A stretch of DNA of 64,000 nucleotides from DATFTF01 sp963825175. GTDB taxonomy: Bacteria; Acidobacteriota; Thermoanaerobaculia; UBA5066; Gp7-AA6. The stretch is from positions 62,001 through 126,000 of the forward strand of contig CAWGSA010000003.1 in NCBI GenBank assembly GCA_963825175.1, read 5' to 3'. A model generated the notes under the pieces. That model saw nothing but the letters and a program-made list of their open reading frames with translations, was not told where the DNA came from and searched no databases. A program made the position numbers and the translations under genes. Every line of letters begins with the position of its first letter. The first letter of the stretch is position 1. This document shows, piece after piece, positions 28,238-36,474 of the stretch.

Positions 28238-28822
28238 ATGAAGAAAACCGTTTGGATCCCGCTCGTGACCGCGGTGGCGTTGCTGCTGGCTCCGGCCTGC
28301 ACCAACAAACAAGGGGAGACGGAAGCCCCGGTGTTCATCACCGTGGACATCACGCTCCAGCCTGGTTTCGTCGACGTGGGGACCCCCGCGCCGGTCCAGA
28401 TCAACACGATGACGCTGACCTCGCACTTCAAGGACGCGACCGCCACGGACCCGCAGGGGTTCGCGACCTTCCGGTGCGAGAGTTACATCGTCCATTTCCA
28501 CCGGACCGACGGAGGCACACGGGTTCCCGCAGATCAGACCTTCGGGTGCGGCGTCACGGTGCCTGCCGGAGGCAGTTCGACCCTGAGCAACTTCCCCGTC
28601 CTGCCGGTGTCGGCCATCCAGTCGGCTCCATTCGATCAGCTGCTGCCGTTCAACGGGGGCGTCGATCGGGAAACCGGGAAGACCGAGATCCAGACGGCCT
28701 TCGACATCACGTTCTTCGGGCACACGGTGTCGGGGCAGCGCGTCCAGAGCGAAACGGCCACCGGGATTCTCCTGTTCGTCGACGCCGCCGTGACTCCACT
28801 GTCCCGGAAGTCCAATCGATAG
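28238..28822 (+). CDS. predicted lipoprotein after pilQ, unknown function
   Basis: 194 aa with a lipoprotein signal (hydrophobic core, LAPAC at residues ~17-21). The rest is β-rich with no domain I recognise. It begins 12 bases after pilQ and is followed 10 bases later by a second lipoprotein, so it belongs to the pilus transcription unit. A pilus-related or surface role is inferred from place only. Confidence 0.7.
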   Translation: MKKTVWIPLVTAVALLLAPACTNKQGETEAPVFITVDITLQPGFVDVGTPAPVQINTMTLTSHFKDATATDPQGFATFRCESYIVHFHRTDGGTRVPADQTFGCGVTVPAGGSSTLSNFPVLPVSAIQSAPFDQLLPFNGGVDRETGKTEIQTAFDITFFGHTVSGQRVQSETATGILLFVDAAVTPLSRKSNR

Positions 28823-28832
28823 GGGGCTGAAC

Positions 28833-30815
28833 ATGCGCCGGATAGCCTTCATTTTCCTGGCTTTAGCGCTCGTCGCGGCCTACTGGGCCTGCTCGTCGGA
28901 CGCTCCGGCGCCGACGCCTCCCAATTCGGGACCGGGCAACAAACCGTCGGCCCTCGCCATCGCGCTGTTCACCACGAACGCCAACCCGCCCGCGGGCTCC
29001 TGCACCCTGGTGCAGGCCATCGTGACCTTCAGCGGCCAGGCCGTCGCGGACGGAACGGGCGTGCAGTTCTCGACGGACTTCGGAGTCTTCGCTCAGAACA
29101 ATCTGCCCACGGTTTCGGTCGTCACGCAGAAGGGAAGCGCGCTGGCGACTCTCTGCTCCACGTCGACGGGGACGGCCTTCGTCACGGGCTCGGCCACGGT
29201 CAACGGCGTTTCCACCAGGTCCGATCAGCTCAAGATCGTCTTCCAGTCGGCCTCGACGCCCGCGCCGTTCTTCACCTTCTGCGCGCCTGCCAATGGCCCG
29301 AACACCGGCGGGACGTCGGTCACGATCAACGGGGGCCGCTTCCCGGGCGACGCGTCGGGGGCCAAGGCGACCTTCACCGCGGCCGGAGTGTCGCGGGAAG
29401 GCCTCGTCACCAGCGTGACGCCGACCGCCGTGGTCCTCACCACCCCGGCTTTCCCCGAAGCGACGGCTCCATCCGTACCCGTCACGATCACCCTCAACCT
29501 CTCGGGCGTGACCGTGACCGTGCCCAACTGCTTCGCTTATGGAACCGCGTCTTCGGCGCCCACGATCACGGCGCTCCTGCCGGCGTCGGGCACCAAGGAC
29601 GGGAACACGCGCGTCTCGATCATCGGCGGCGGTTTCGTCGCCCCGGTCCAGGTCTTCTTCGTCGGCGCCGGCGTGCAGGTCGAGGTCAACGTCGTCTCCG
29701 TCAGCTTCAACCAGATCGTGATCACCACGCCTCCGGCCTCGGCCTTCGGAACGGCGTCGCCGGTTCCGGTGAACGTTCCAATTGACGTCCGGGTGCACGA
29801 GGTCAACGGGCAGCCTTCCACCGACGCGACCCTGACCGGCGGATGGAGATACACCGAGCCGCTGGTCATCACCGGAATCTCGCCGCTCTCGATGTCGGCC
29901 AACGCCCTGACCGCGGTGACGATCTTCGGGCACGGATTTCTGGCGCCCGTCCTCGTGACGTTCGGCCCCAACCGGGCCACGGTCCAGTCGGTGTCGGACA
30001 CGGAGATCCTGGCGGTGCCGTTCGTGACCTGCAGCGGCGGCGGGGGAGCGGTGGTTGTGACCAACCTGAGCACTGGAGAGACGACGCCGCCGGGACCGAT
30101 CCTCACCATCACGGGAGCGGCGCCCACGATCACGAGCATCACGCCGTCTCCCTCGGCCGAGAACACCGTCGTGACGATCCTCGGAACCAACCTGCCGACG
30201 TCTCCGGCCGGGGCCAGCGTGACGTTCGGCGCCGTGGCGGGCAGCGTGACCGGCGCCGCCCCCGACGGGACCTCGCTGACTGTCCTGACCCCTGTCGGCG
30301 CCGCGGCCCCGGCGGTCTGTCCGTCCGGGACCCCCGCCGGCTCGCCGCTTCCCGCCGCGTCGGCGACCACTGTCACCGTCACCAATACGGGTACCGGCTG
30401 CGTGGCGTCCGGAGCGTTCCGGTACCTCCTGCCGTGCACCGTGGCTCCCGACCTCGCGATCGCGATGAGCGCGGCCCCGTCGCCGGTGACGAGCGGAAAC
30501 AATCTCGTCTACACGATCACGGTGAACAATGTGGGCTCCGGACCCGCGGCCGCAACGGCCCTGACCGACGTCGTTCCCACGGGGACCACTCTGGTGGGGA
30601 CCCCGACGTCCACGCTGGGCTCGTGCTCGGCCGGAGCGACGGTCAGCTGCGCGATCGGGAATCTTCCCAACGGCGCCGGCGCGACGATCACCATGACCGT
30701 GACCGTCACGCTGCCGGCGGGATCCGCGGTCGGTAACACCGCCAACGTCTCGACCACGACGGCAGAACCGAACCTCACCAACAACTCGGCCTCGGTTTCG
30801 ACCAACGTGAACTAA
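28833..30815 (+). CDS. surface lipoprotein with IPT/TIG repeats and a DUF11 domain
   Basis: 660 aa. Lipoprotein-type signal ending AYWAC (residue ~20), an Ig-like N-terminal domain (~40-130), about four IPT/TIG immunoglobulin-like domains (~150-540; repeated PTIT.L/I.P..G...V.I.G patterns) and a C-terminal DUF11 domain (~545-655, DLAIAMSAAPSPVTSG). Sec-exported, likely surface-anchored and adhesive. AGGGGG stands before the ATG at 28833. Cotranscription with pilQ suggests a link to pilus or secretin function, which is not proven. Confidence 0.8.
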   Translation: MRRIAFIFLALALVAAYWACSSDAPAPTPPNSGPGNKPSALAIALFTTNANPPAGSCTLVQAIVTFSGQAVADGTGVQFSTDFGVFAQNNLPTVSVVTQKGSALATLCSTSTGTAFVTGSATVNGVSTRSDQLKIVFQSASTPAPFFTFCAPANGPNTGGTSVTINGGRFPGDASGAKATFTAAGVSREGLVTSVTPTAVVLTTPAFPEATAPSVPVTITLNLSGVTVTVPNCFAYGTASSAPTITALLPASGTKDGNTRVSIIGGGFVAPVQVFFVGAGVQVEVNVVSVSFNQIVITTPPASAFGTASPVPVNVPIDVRVHEVNGQPSTDATLTGGWRYTEPLVITGISPLSMSANALTAVTIFGHGFLAPVLVTFGPNRATVQSVSDTEILAVPFVTCSGGGGAVVVTNLSTGETTPPGPILTITGAAPTITSITPSPSAENTVVTILGTNLPTSPAGASVTFGAVAGSVTGAAPDGTSLTVLTPVGAAAPAVCPSGTPAGSPLPAASATTVTVTNTGTGCVASGAFRYLLPCTVAPDLAIAMSAAPSPVTSGNNLVYTITVNNVGSGPAAATALTDVVPTGTTLVGTPTSTLGSCSAGATVSCAIGNLPNGAGATITMTVTVTLPAGSAVGNTANVSTTTAEPNLTNNSASVSTNVN

Positions 30816-30831
30816 CGAGCGATCCTTGGAC

Positions 30832-30861
30832 GGCTCCGCCCGCATCAGCGCGGGCGGAGCC
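30832..30861 (+). promoter_or_regulatory. 12-bp perfect hairpin covering the ribosome binding site of the next gene
   Basis: GGCTCCGCCCGC, loop ATCAGC, then GCGGGCGGAGCC. It begins 16 bases after the lipoprotein stop. Its right arm contains the GGCGGAG that would act as Shine-Dalgarno for the GTG at 30868. It may stop transcription (no T-run follows) or hide the ribosome binding site. Confidence 0.6.
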
Positions 30862-30867
30862 ACCAAC

Positions 30868-31989
30868 GTGGCTGATTCCGCAACCGAAGCACGCATCCGG
30901 GATTTGAAGCGCCGGCTCGACATCGAGCCCGGCTCGCGCCTGTTTGTGGCGCTGGCCGAGGAGTACCGCAAGTCGGGGCGTCTGGCCGATGCCCTGTCGA
31001 CGCTCCAAAAAGGCCTGCTGGCTCATCCGCACTATCTCTCGGCGCACGTCGCCCTGGGGCGCGCGTACCTGGAGGCCGGCCAGATCACCGAGGCCATCGC
31101 GACGTTTTCCAAGGTTCTCTCTTCGGATCCTGGGAATCTCGTCTCGGCCAAGTCGCTCGCCGACATCTACCTGTCGCGCGGGGACAGCGTCGAGGCCATC
31201 AAGAAGTACAAGCTCTACCGGGCGCTCGCCGGAGATCGCGGCGTGGACGACATCATCGAGCGCCTCGAGGTCGAACTGGCGCCTCCGCCCCCGCTGACCC
31301 GCAAGGAGGACGTGCCTCCGCCTCCGCCTCCCACGTTCTACGACGGGAAGCTTCCCGGTCCCGTTCGTCGGACGCGCGAGTCCAAGTTCGACGAGCCGGC
31401 CACCAGGCCTCAGTCGGCCGTCGACCTGGACGTCTCGCCGGTCGCCTTCGAGCCGGATGAATCCGGCGCGGGAGGACGGCCCCGGCAGGACCTCGAGTCG
31501 GTTCCCGTTCCCCTGTCCCGCGACACGCCGCTCCTGCCGATCACCCTGCAACGCTCGCTCACCGCGCCCATCGAGCGGGTGGCGCCGCCGCCGGCGGACG
31601 AAGCCGTCACCGGCGCGATTCCGGTCGCGGAGGCGCTGGCCCGAGCGGCTGCGCCTCACTTTGCCGCGTCGGAGCTTCCGGCGAGGCCGTCGGATGCCGC
31701 GGAGCCGCCGTCCCCGGCCGGAGCGCTGGAGGAGCCGCAGGGCAGGGTCCTGGCCGACCTGTACTTCGCGCAGGGGCATTTCACGGAGGCGCTCGCGATC
31801 TACGACGATCTGGTGGCGGGTAACCCGCACGACGAGGAGCTGCGCCGCTTGCGCCGGGACGCGGAAGCCCGTTTGTTGCCGGCGGCCGCCACGATCCGCT
31901 CGGCCGCTTCGCCCGACACGGCGCTGGAACACCGGCTGGCCAAGATCCGGACTTTGAAACACTGGCTGTCGGTGGTACAAACCGCTTGA
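30868..31989 (+). CDS. TPR-repeat protein downstream of the pilus operon
   Basis: About 373 aa, cytoplasmic. Two to three TPR units near the N terminus (~15-130: LFVALAEEYRKSGRLADAL, AHVALGRAYLEAGQITEAI, SAKSLADIYLSRGDSVEAI), a disordered Pro-rich centre (~145-285) and a last TPR-like pair (~290-330). The GTG at 30868 has GGCGGAG upstream; a TTG at 30826 would place a strong hairpin inside the coding region and has no ribosome binding site. Followed 34 bases later by a roadblock protein; both may regulate pili or motility, inferred from position. Confidence 0.75.
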   Translation: MADSATEARIRDLKRRLDIEPGSRLFVALAEEYRKSGRLADALSTLQKGLLAHPHYLSAHVALGRAYLEAGQITEAIATFSKVLSSDPGNLVSAKSLADIYLSRGDSVEAIKKYKLYRALAGDRGVDDIIERLEVELAPPPPLTRKEDVPPPPPPTFYDGKLPGPVRRTRESKFDEPATRPQSAVDLDVSPVAFEPDESGAGGRPRQDLESVPVPLSRDTPLLPITLQRSLTAPIERVAPPPADEAVTGAIPVAEALARAAAPHFAASELPARPSDAAEPPSPAGALEEPQGRVLADLYFAQGHFTEALAIYDDLVAGNPHDEELRRLRRDAEARLLPAAATIRSAASPDTALEHRLAKIRTLKHWLSVVQTA

Positions 31990-32023
31990 TCCGCACCGGC
32001 CGGCGCGCCGGGGCCGCAATCCG

Positions 32024-32386
32024 ATGAACGTCTTTCAGGACACACTGCGCCGCATCGCCGAGCGCGTCGAGGGCACCCGGGCGGTGTCGCTGGTCGGCAT
32101 GGACGGCATCGCGATCGATTCGTACGGATCGATCGAAGGGATCCCCATCGAGTCGTTCGCCGCGGAGCTGGGGGCCTTCGTGAAGTCGGCCGAGGGGCCT
32201 CACATGTCGCTCGGCTCGTCCCCGATCCAGCAGCTCGCCCTGGTGACGGACAAGTCGATCGCGATTTTGTCCCGGGTGACCGAGGAGTATTATTTGCTGC
32301 TCCTGCTCGAGCGGGACGGGAACTTCGGCCGGGGCCGCTTCGAGCTCGCTCGCGCGGCTCTCGCGCTGGAGAAGGAGTTGATGTAG
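32024..32386 (+). CDS. roadblock/LC7 domain protein (MglB-like)
   Basis: 120-aa single-domain roadblock/LC7 protein (VSLVGMDGIAIDSYG, LALVTDKSIAILSRVTEEYYLLLLL). Such proteins form dimers and, as MglB, act as GTPase-activating partners of MglA-type small GTPases that set cell polarity for type IV pili. No MglA is in the window. Its place after pilMNOPQ and a TPR protein fits a polarity role but does not prove it. Confidence 0.82.
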   Translation: MNVFQDTLRRIAERVEGTRAVSLVGMDGIAIDSYGSIEGIPIESFAAELGAFVKSAEGPHMSLGSSPIQQLALVTDKSIAILSRVTEEYYLLLLLERDGNFGRGRFELARAALALEKELM

Positions 32387-32533
32387 GCCGGTCTGTTGCT
32401 GGATATCCGGCGACACGGGGGCCATCGGATCGAGTCGGGGATTTCTTCAAGGGCTGTGAGAAGAAGAGGGGCCTTGGATGTACATTGACCGGGGCGTCGG
32501 ACGGAGTCGTTCATGAACAGGTCGGGCAGCTAG

Positions 32534-32995
32534 ATGCTTTCGTTCAAAGAGATCCGGGACCTGATCGATCTTGTGGCCGAGCGCGGCCTTTCCGGGCTCG
32601 AGATCGAGCAGTCGGGCTTTCGGATCCGCATTGAGGGCGCCCGCCCCGTGGGCAACGGGAACGCGCCGGCGGTGACGGCTGCCGCTGCCGGCTCGCCTGT
32701 CGCGGCGCTCGCCGCGGCCGTCCCCGCAGCCGAGCCGGAGCCCGACGCGAACGTCCACGTGATCCGTTCGCCCATCGTCGGGACGTTCTACCGGGCGCCT
32801 TCGCCGGAGTCGGACCCGTTCGCGGAGATCGGCCAGAAGGTGGGCCGAGGCAAGACCCTGTGCATCATCGAGTCGATGAAACTGATGAACGAGATCGAGT
32901 CGGACGTGGAAGGGGAGATCGTCGAGGTCTTCGCGCAGAACGGTCAACCCGTCGAGTACGGGGAGAAGCTTTTTGCGATCAGGCTGGCGGCCTGA
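32534..32995 (+). CDS. accB: acetyl-CoA carboxylase biotin carboxyl carrier protein
   Basis: 153 aa. N-terminal helix-rich segment (FKEIRDLIDLVAERGLSGLEIE), an Ala/Pro linker and the biotinyl domain (~75-153). The biotinylation motif reads ESMKLMNEIE (common form EAMKMMNEIE), so Lys is present. Upstream of accC, separated only by a heptamer repeat. First committed step of fatty-acid synthesis together with AccC. Confidence 0.95.
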   Translation: MLSFKEIRDLIDLVAERGLSGLEIEQSGFRIRIEGARPVGNGNAPAVTAAAAGSPVAALAAAVPAAEPEPDANVHVIRSPIVGTFYRAPSPESDPFAEIGQKVGRGKTLCIIESMKLMNEIESDVEGEIVEVFAQNGQPVEYGEKLFAIRLAA

Positions 32996-33000
32996 GCGCC

Positions 33001-33070
33001 GTAAGGCGTAAGGCGAACGGTCAAGCCGGACTCCCGTGCTCCGCCTCACCCCTCACGCCTGACGCCTCAC
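33001..33070. repeat. inverted heptamer repeat between accB and accC
   Basis: Left arm GTAAGGC x2 (33001-33014); right arm GCCTCAC-CCCTCAC-GCCTGAC-GCCTCAC (33043-33070). The right arm ends six bases before the accC ATG, leaving no room for a normal ribosome binding site. Confidence 0.93.
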
Positions 33071-33076
33071 GAACCG

Positions 33077-34420
33077 ATGTTCAAGAAAATCCTCGTCGCC
33101 AACCGCGGTGAGATCGCCCTTCGGATCATCTCCGCCTGCCGCGAGCTCAACATCCGAACGGTCGCGATCTACAGCGAAGCCGATCGCGAGGCCCTCCACG
33201 TCCGATTCGCCGACGAGGACGTCTGCGTCGGGCCCTATCCCTCGGCCGCTTCGTACTTGAACGTCTCATCGATCATCTCGGCGGCGGAGATCACGGAAGC
33301 CGACGCCATTCACCCCGGATATGGCTTTCTCTCCGAGAACGCGCGGTTCGCGGAGATCCTCCATGACTGCCACATCGCTTTCATCGGCCCTTCGCCGGAG
33401 GCGATCCGCAAGATGGGGGACAAATCGCTGGCTCGCCGGACGGTGGCGGCGGCCGGAGTCACCACGGTTCCCGGCTCTCCCGGTCCGGTGGAGACCGTCG
33501 ATGAGGCGCTCTCGTTCGCGCGCAAGGCGGGCTACCCCGTGATCCTGAAGGCCTCGGCCGGCGGGGGAGGCCGGGGCATGCGCGTGGCGCGGGATGAGCG
33601 CGAGCTCTCGGGCGCGTACGAAACCGCTCGGGCAGAGGCGGAGAAGGCGTTCGGAAACGCCGAAGTCTACCTGGAGAGATATCTGGAGGCGCCCCGCCAT
33701 ATCGAGTTTCAGATCTTCGGCGACACCCATGGGAATCTCCAGCACATGGGGGAGCGGGAGTGCTCGATCCAGCGCCGCCACCAGAAGCTGATCGAGGAGG
33801 CTCCGTCCAAGGCGCTCGACCCGAAGCTTCGCGCCCGGATGGGAGACGCGGCGATCGCCGCGGCCAGGGCGGTGGGTTACGTCAATGCCGGCACCATCGA
33901 GTTCCTTCTCGACGGCGAGGGCCGGTTCTACTTCATGGAGATGAACACCCGTCTCCAGGTGGAGCATCCCGTCACCGAGGAGGTCACCGCGGTCGACATG
34001 GTCAAGGAGCAGATCGCCGTGGCCGCCGGCGAGCGTCTGTCCTTCGCCGGCCGGGAGCTGACGCCGCGCGGGCACGCCATCGAGTTTCGCATCAACGCGG
34101 AAGACCCGGTGACGTTCAAGCCGTCGCCCGGCCGGATCGTCACGTTTCATCCCCCCGGAGGCCTGGGCGTTCGCGTGGATACCGCGGCTTACCAGGGGTA
34201 CCTGATCCCCCCTTACTACGACTCCCTGATCGCCAAGCTGATCGTGACCGGACGGGACCGGGCGGAAGCGATCGCCCGCGGTCGCAGAGCGCTCGATCTC
34301 TTCGTCATCGAGGGGATCAAGACGACGATCCCGATGCACCGACGCATTCTCGAGGAGCCTGACTTCGTCGACGCCCGCCTGTCGACGCGCTTCATGGAAC
34401 GGTTCGCCCAGGCGTCGTAA
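33077..34420 (+). CDS. accC: acetyl-CoA carboxylase biotin carboxylase subunit
   Basis: 447-aa ATP-grasp enzyme that carboxylates biotin on AccB. Start KKILVANRGEIALRI, GYGFLSENA, the glycine-rich KASAGGGGRGMR loop, RHIEFQIFGD, ERECSIQRRHQKLIEE and FYFMEMNTRLQVEHPVTE are all intact. The ATG at 33077 is the family start; the bases before it are repeat sequence. Confidence 0.97.
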   Translation: MFKKILVANRGEIALRIISACRELNIRTVAIYSEADREALHVRFADEDVCVGPYPSAASYLNVSSIISAAEITEADAIHPGYGFLSENARFAEILHDCHIAFIGPSPEAIRKMGDKSLARRTVAAAGVTTVPGSPGPVETVDEALSFARKAGYPVILKASAGGGGRGMRVARDERELSGAYETARAEAEKAFGNAEVYLERYLEAPRHIEFQIFGDTHGNLQHMGERECSIQRRHQKLIEEAPSKALDPKLRARMGDAAIAAARAVGYVNAGTIEFLLDGEGRFYFMEMNTRLQVEHPVTEEVTAVDMVKEQIAVAAGERLSFAGRELTPRGHAIEFRINAEDPVTFKPSPGRIVTFHPPGGLGVRVDTAAYQGYLIPPYYDSLIAKLIVTGRDRAEAIARGRRALDLFVIEGIKTTIPMHRRILEEPDFVDARLSTRFMERFAQAS

Positions 34421-34453
34421 GTCGGCGGAAGGCCGAATGCGAGACCTGAGACC

Positions 34454-35599
34454 TTGAACCTTCGACTCCCTCCGGTTTACGCCATCACGGACCGACACGC
34501 CGCCGGGCTGGACGACCATGCCGAGATCGCGCGGCGCCTGTTCGCGGTCGGCGTCCGGTTCCTGCAGGTGCGGGACAAGGATCTCTCCGACCGCGAGCTG
34601 CTCGATGTGGTCGAGCGGGTGGGCCAGCTGGGATCCGCTTGCGGGGCCACCGTCCTGGTCAATGATCGGGCCGACGTGGCGCGGCTGGCCGGAGTGGGCG
34701 TGCATCTGGGTGAGGACGATCTTCCGGCAGAGGCGGCCCGCCGGCTTCTGGGGGCCGAGGCGCCGGTCGGGGTCTCCACACACGACGAGGCTGCGGCTCG
34801 CCGCGCCTTCGACGAAGGGGTCGCCGGCTACGTCGCGTTCGGCCCCATTTTCGAAAGCGCAACCAAGGCCCTCCGTCCGGCGCGCGGCGTCGAGGCCCTG
34901 GCCCGGGTGGCAGCGGGAAAGACGCTGCCTCTCGTTGCGATCGGCGGCATCACGGCCGAGAACCTGGACGCGGTCCTGAACGCGGGAGCGGATTCGGCGG
35001 CAATGGTCCGCGGCCTCGTCGCCGGCGGCGCAATCGAAGAACGCACGCGTCGGGTCCTGGACGCCGCTCGCCGCCGCGCTTTGCCGGGCCGGGTGTATCT
35101 CGTTGGATTCATGGGCAGCGGCAAGACCGCGATCGGGCGCCGCGTCGCCGAGCGGCTGGGGATGCCGTTCGTGGATCTGGACGCGGAGATCGAGCGGACG
35201 TCCGGGCGAACCGTGCGGGCGCTGTTCGAGGCGTCGGGGGAGGCCGTGTTCCGAGAGCGTGAAACGGCCTTTCTGGAAGGGACGCAATCCCTCCCGCTGG
35301 CCGTCGTGGCGACCGGAGGCGGCTGCTACGCGCGTGCGGAGAACCGGCGCGTGATCGGGAGGCTCGGCACGGCGGTGTTCCTGGACGTCCCGTTCCCCAC
35401 GATTCTCGATCGAATGTCCGGAAAGACCGACCGACCCCTCTTCCAGAGCGAGGAGCAGGCTCGTCGTCTGCTGGTGGAGCGCGAGCCCTTCTATAGAATG
35501 GCTCCGATCCACGTGAAGCTCCCTGCGGATTCGATCGAAGTCGGTGCGGACCGTGTCCTGACGGCACTGTTCGAGCCGATCGGCGTGACGCGCGCTTGA
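34454..35599 (+). CDS. ThiE-AroK fusion: thiamine-phosphate synthase joined to shikimate kinase
   Basis: 381-aa single frame with two full enzymes. Residues ~5-205 form a TIM-barrel ThiE (YAITDR, FLQVRDKDLSDREL, LVNDRADVA, GVHLGEDDLP, YVAFGPIFES, IGGITAENL), which joins the thiamine pyrimidine and thiazole halves. Residues ~212-381 are a shikimate kinase (P-loop GFMGSGKTAIGRRVAERL, DLDAEIER, FRERETAFL, ATGGGC, TDRPLF). The linker is very short. TTG start at 34454 with no clear ribosome binding site. The two activities belong to different pathways (thiamine, aromatic amino acids), so the fusion is unusual. No stop codon or frameshift separates the halves. Confidence 0.9.
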   Translation: MNLRLPPVYAITDRHAAGLDDHAEIARRLFAVGVRFLQVRDKDLSDRELLDVVERVGQLGSACGATVLVNDRADVARLAGVGVHLGEDDLPAEAARRLLGAEAPVGVSTHDEAAARRAFDEGVAGYVAFGPIFESATKALRPARGVEALARVAAGKTLPLVAIGGITAENLDAVLNAGADSAAMVRGLVAGGAIEERTRRVLDAARRRALPGRVYLVGFMGSGKTAIGRRVAERLGMPFVDLDAEIERTSGRTVRALFEASGEAVFRERETAFLEGTQSLPLAVVATGGGCYARAENRRVIGRLGTAVFLDVPFPTILDRMSGKTDRPLFQSEEQARRLLVEREPFYRMAPIHVKLPADSIEVGADRVLTALFEPIGVTRA

Positions 35600-35618
35600 A
35601 CGGCGAGGTTCCGTCTCC

Positions 35619-36362
35619 ATGCGTTTCCTGATCCTTTCCGACATCCATTCCAACGCCGAGGCGCTCGCGGCGGTGCTGGCCCGGGTCCGGCGCAAGCGCT
35701 TCGACCGGGTCCTGATTCTGGGCGACTTCGTCGGCTACGGCGCCAATCCCAACCACGTCATCGATCGCGTGCGACGGCTTCGCCGCGAGACGATCGCCAT
35801 TCGGGGAAACCACGACAAGGTCGTGTGCGGCCTGGAGACGGGCGACCTGTTCAATCCGGTCGCGCTGGCCGCCGCGCGGTGGACCGCGGAGAAACTGACG
35901 GACCGCAACCGCAAGTTCCTCGGATCCCTGCCGGTGGGACCTCTGGAGATCGAGCCCGGACTGACCATCTGCCACGGATCGCCGCGGGACGAGGACGCCT
36001 ATATCTTTTCCGACCGCGACGCCTTCATGAACTTCTACCTGTTCGACTTCGCGGTGTGCTTCTTCGGGCACAGTCACATCCCCTCCATCTTCACGTTCGA
36101 GCCCGAGGGGATCGGCGTCGAGGTCGTCGCCGGCGATCGGGTCCGCGTCCAGCTCGAGCCCCACCGCCGCTATCTCATCAACCCGGGCTCGATCGGACAG
36201 CCCAGGGATCGCAATCCGGCCGCCTCCTACGCCATCTACGATTCCTCGGAGAAGGTTGTCGCCTTCGACCGCGTGGCCTACGATGCGGGCAAGGCGCGCG
36301 AAAAGATCTTGCGCGCCGGCCTGCCCTCGCTGCTCGGCGATCGGCTTCTGGTCGGCGCCTGA
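35619..36362 (+). CDS. metallophosphoesterase (YfcE/MJ0936-like)
   Basis: 247 aa calcineurin-like phosphoesterase. Di-metal motifs: SDIHSN (DxH), GDFVGYG (GD), RGNHDK (GNHD), CHGSPR and GHSHIP, followed by INPGSIGQPRDRNP. Members hydrolyse phosphodiesters; substrate unknown. It follows the ThiE-AroK gene by 19 bases and likely shares its transcript. Confidence 0.9.
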   Translation: MRFLILSDIHSNAEALAAVLARVRRKRFDRVLILGDFVGYGANPNHVIDRVRRLRRETIAIRGNHDKVVCGLETGDLFNPVALAAARWTAEKLTDRNRKFLGSLPVGPLEIEPGLTICHGSPRDEDAYIFSDRDAFMNFYLFDFAVCFFGHSHIPSIFTFEPEGIGVEVVAGDRVRVQLEPHRRYLINPGSIGQPRDRNPAASYAIYDSSEKVVAFDRVAYDAGKAREKILRAGLPSLLGDRLLVGA

Positions 36363-36406
36363 CCCCGGCCCGAGAGAGGACCGTCGGAAAATGTCGAAGG
36401 AGACGC

Positions 36407-36434
36407 TTGCAATCTCCCTTCGGGCATCTACAAT
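36407..36434 (+). promoter_or_regulatory. putative sigma-70 promoter of the HEAT-cyclophilin gene
   Basis: TTGCAA (36407-36412), a 16-base spacer and TACAAT (36429-36434), 40 bases before the ATG at 36475. It has one of the best -10 matches noticed in the window and lies in a local AT-rich patch. Confidence 0.6.
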
Positions 36435-36474
36435 CGGCAGTCTTTTCCATGGGCGATGAGCAAGCGGAGAGATC

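Noticed and set aside
36391..36444. Short leader peptide before the HEAT-cyclophilin gene
   Set aside because: A 17-codon frame exists but overlaps the promoter candidate and has no attenuator structure behind it.
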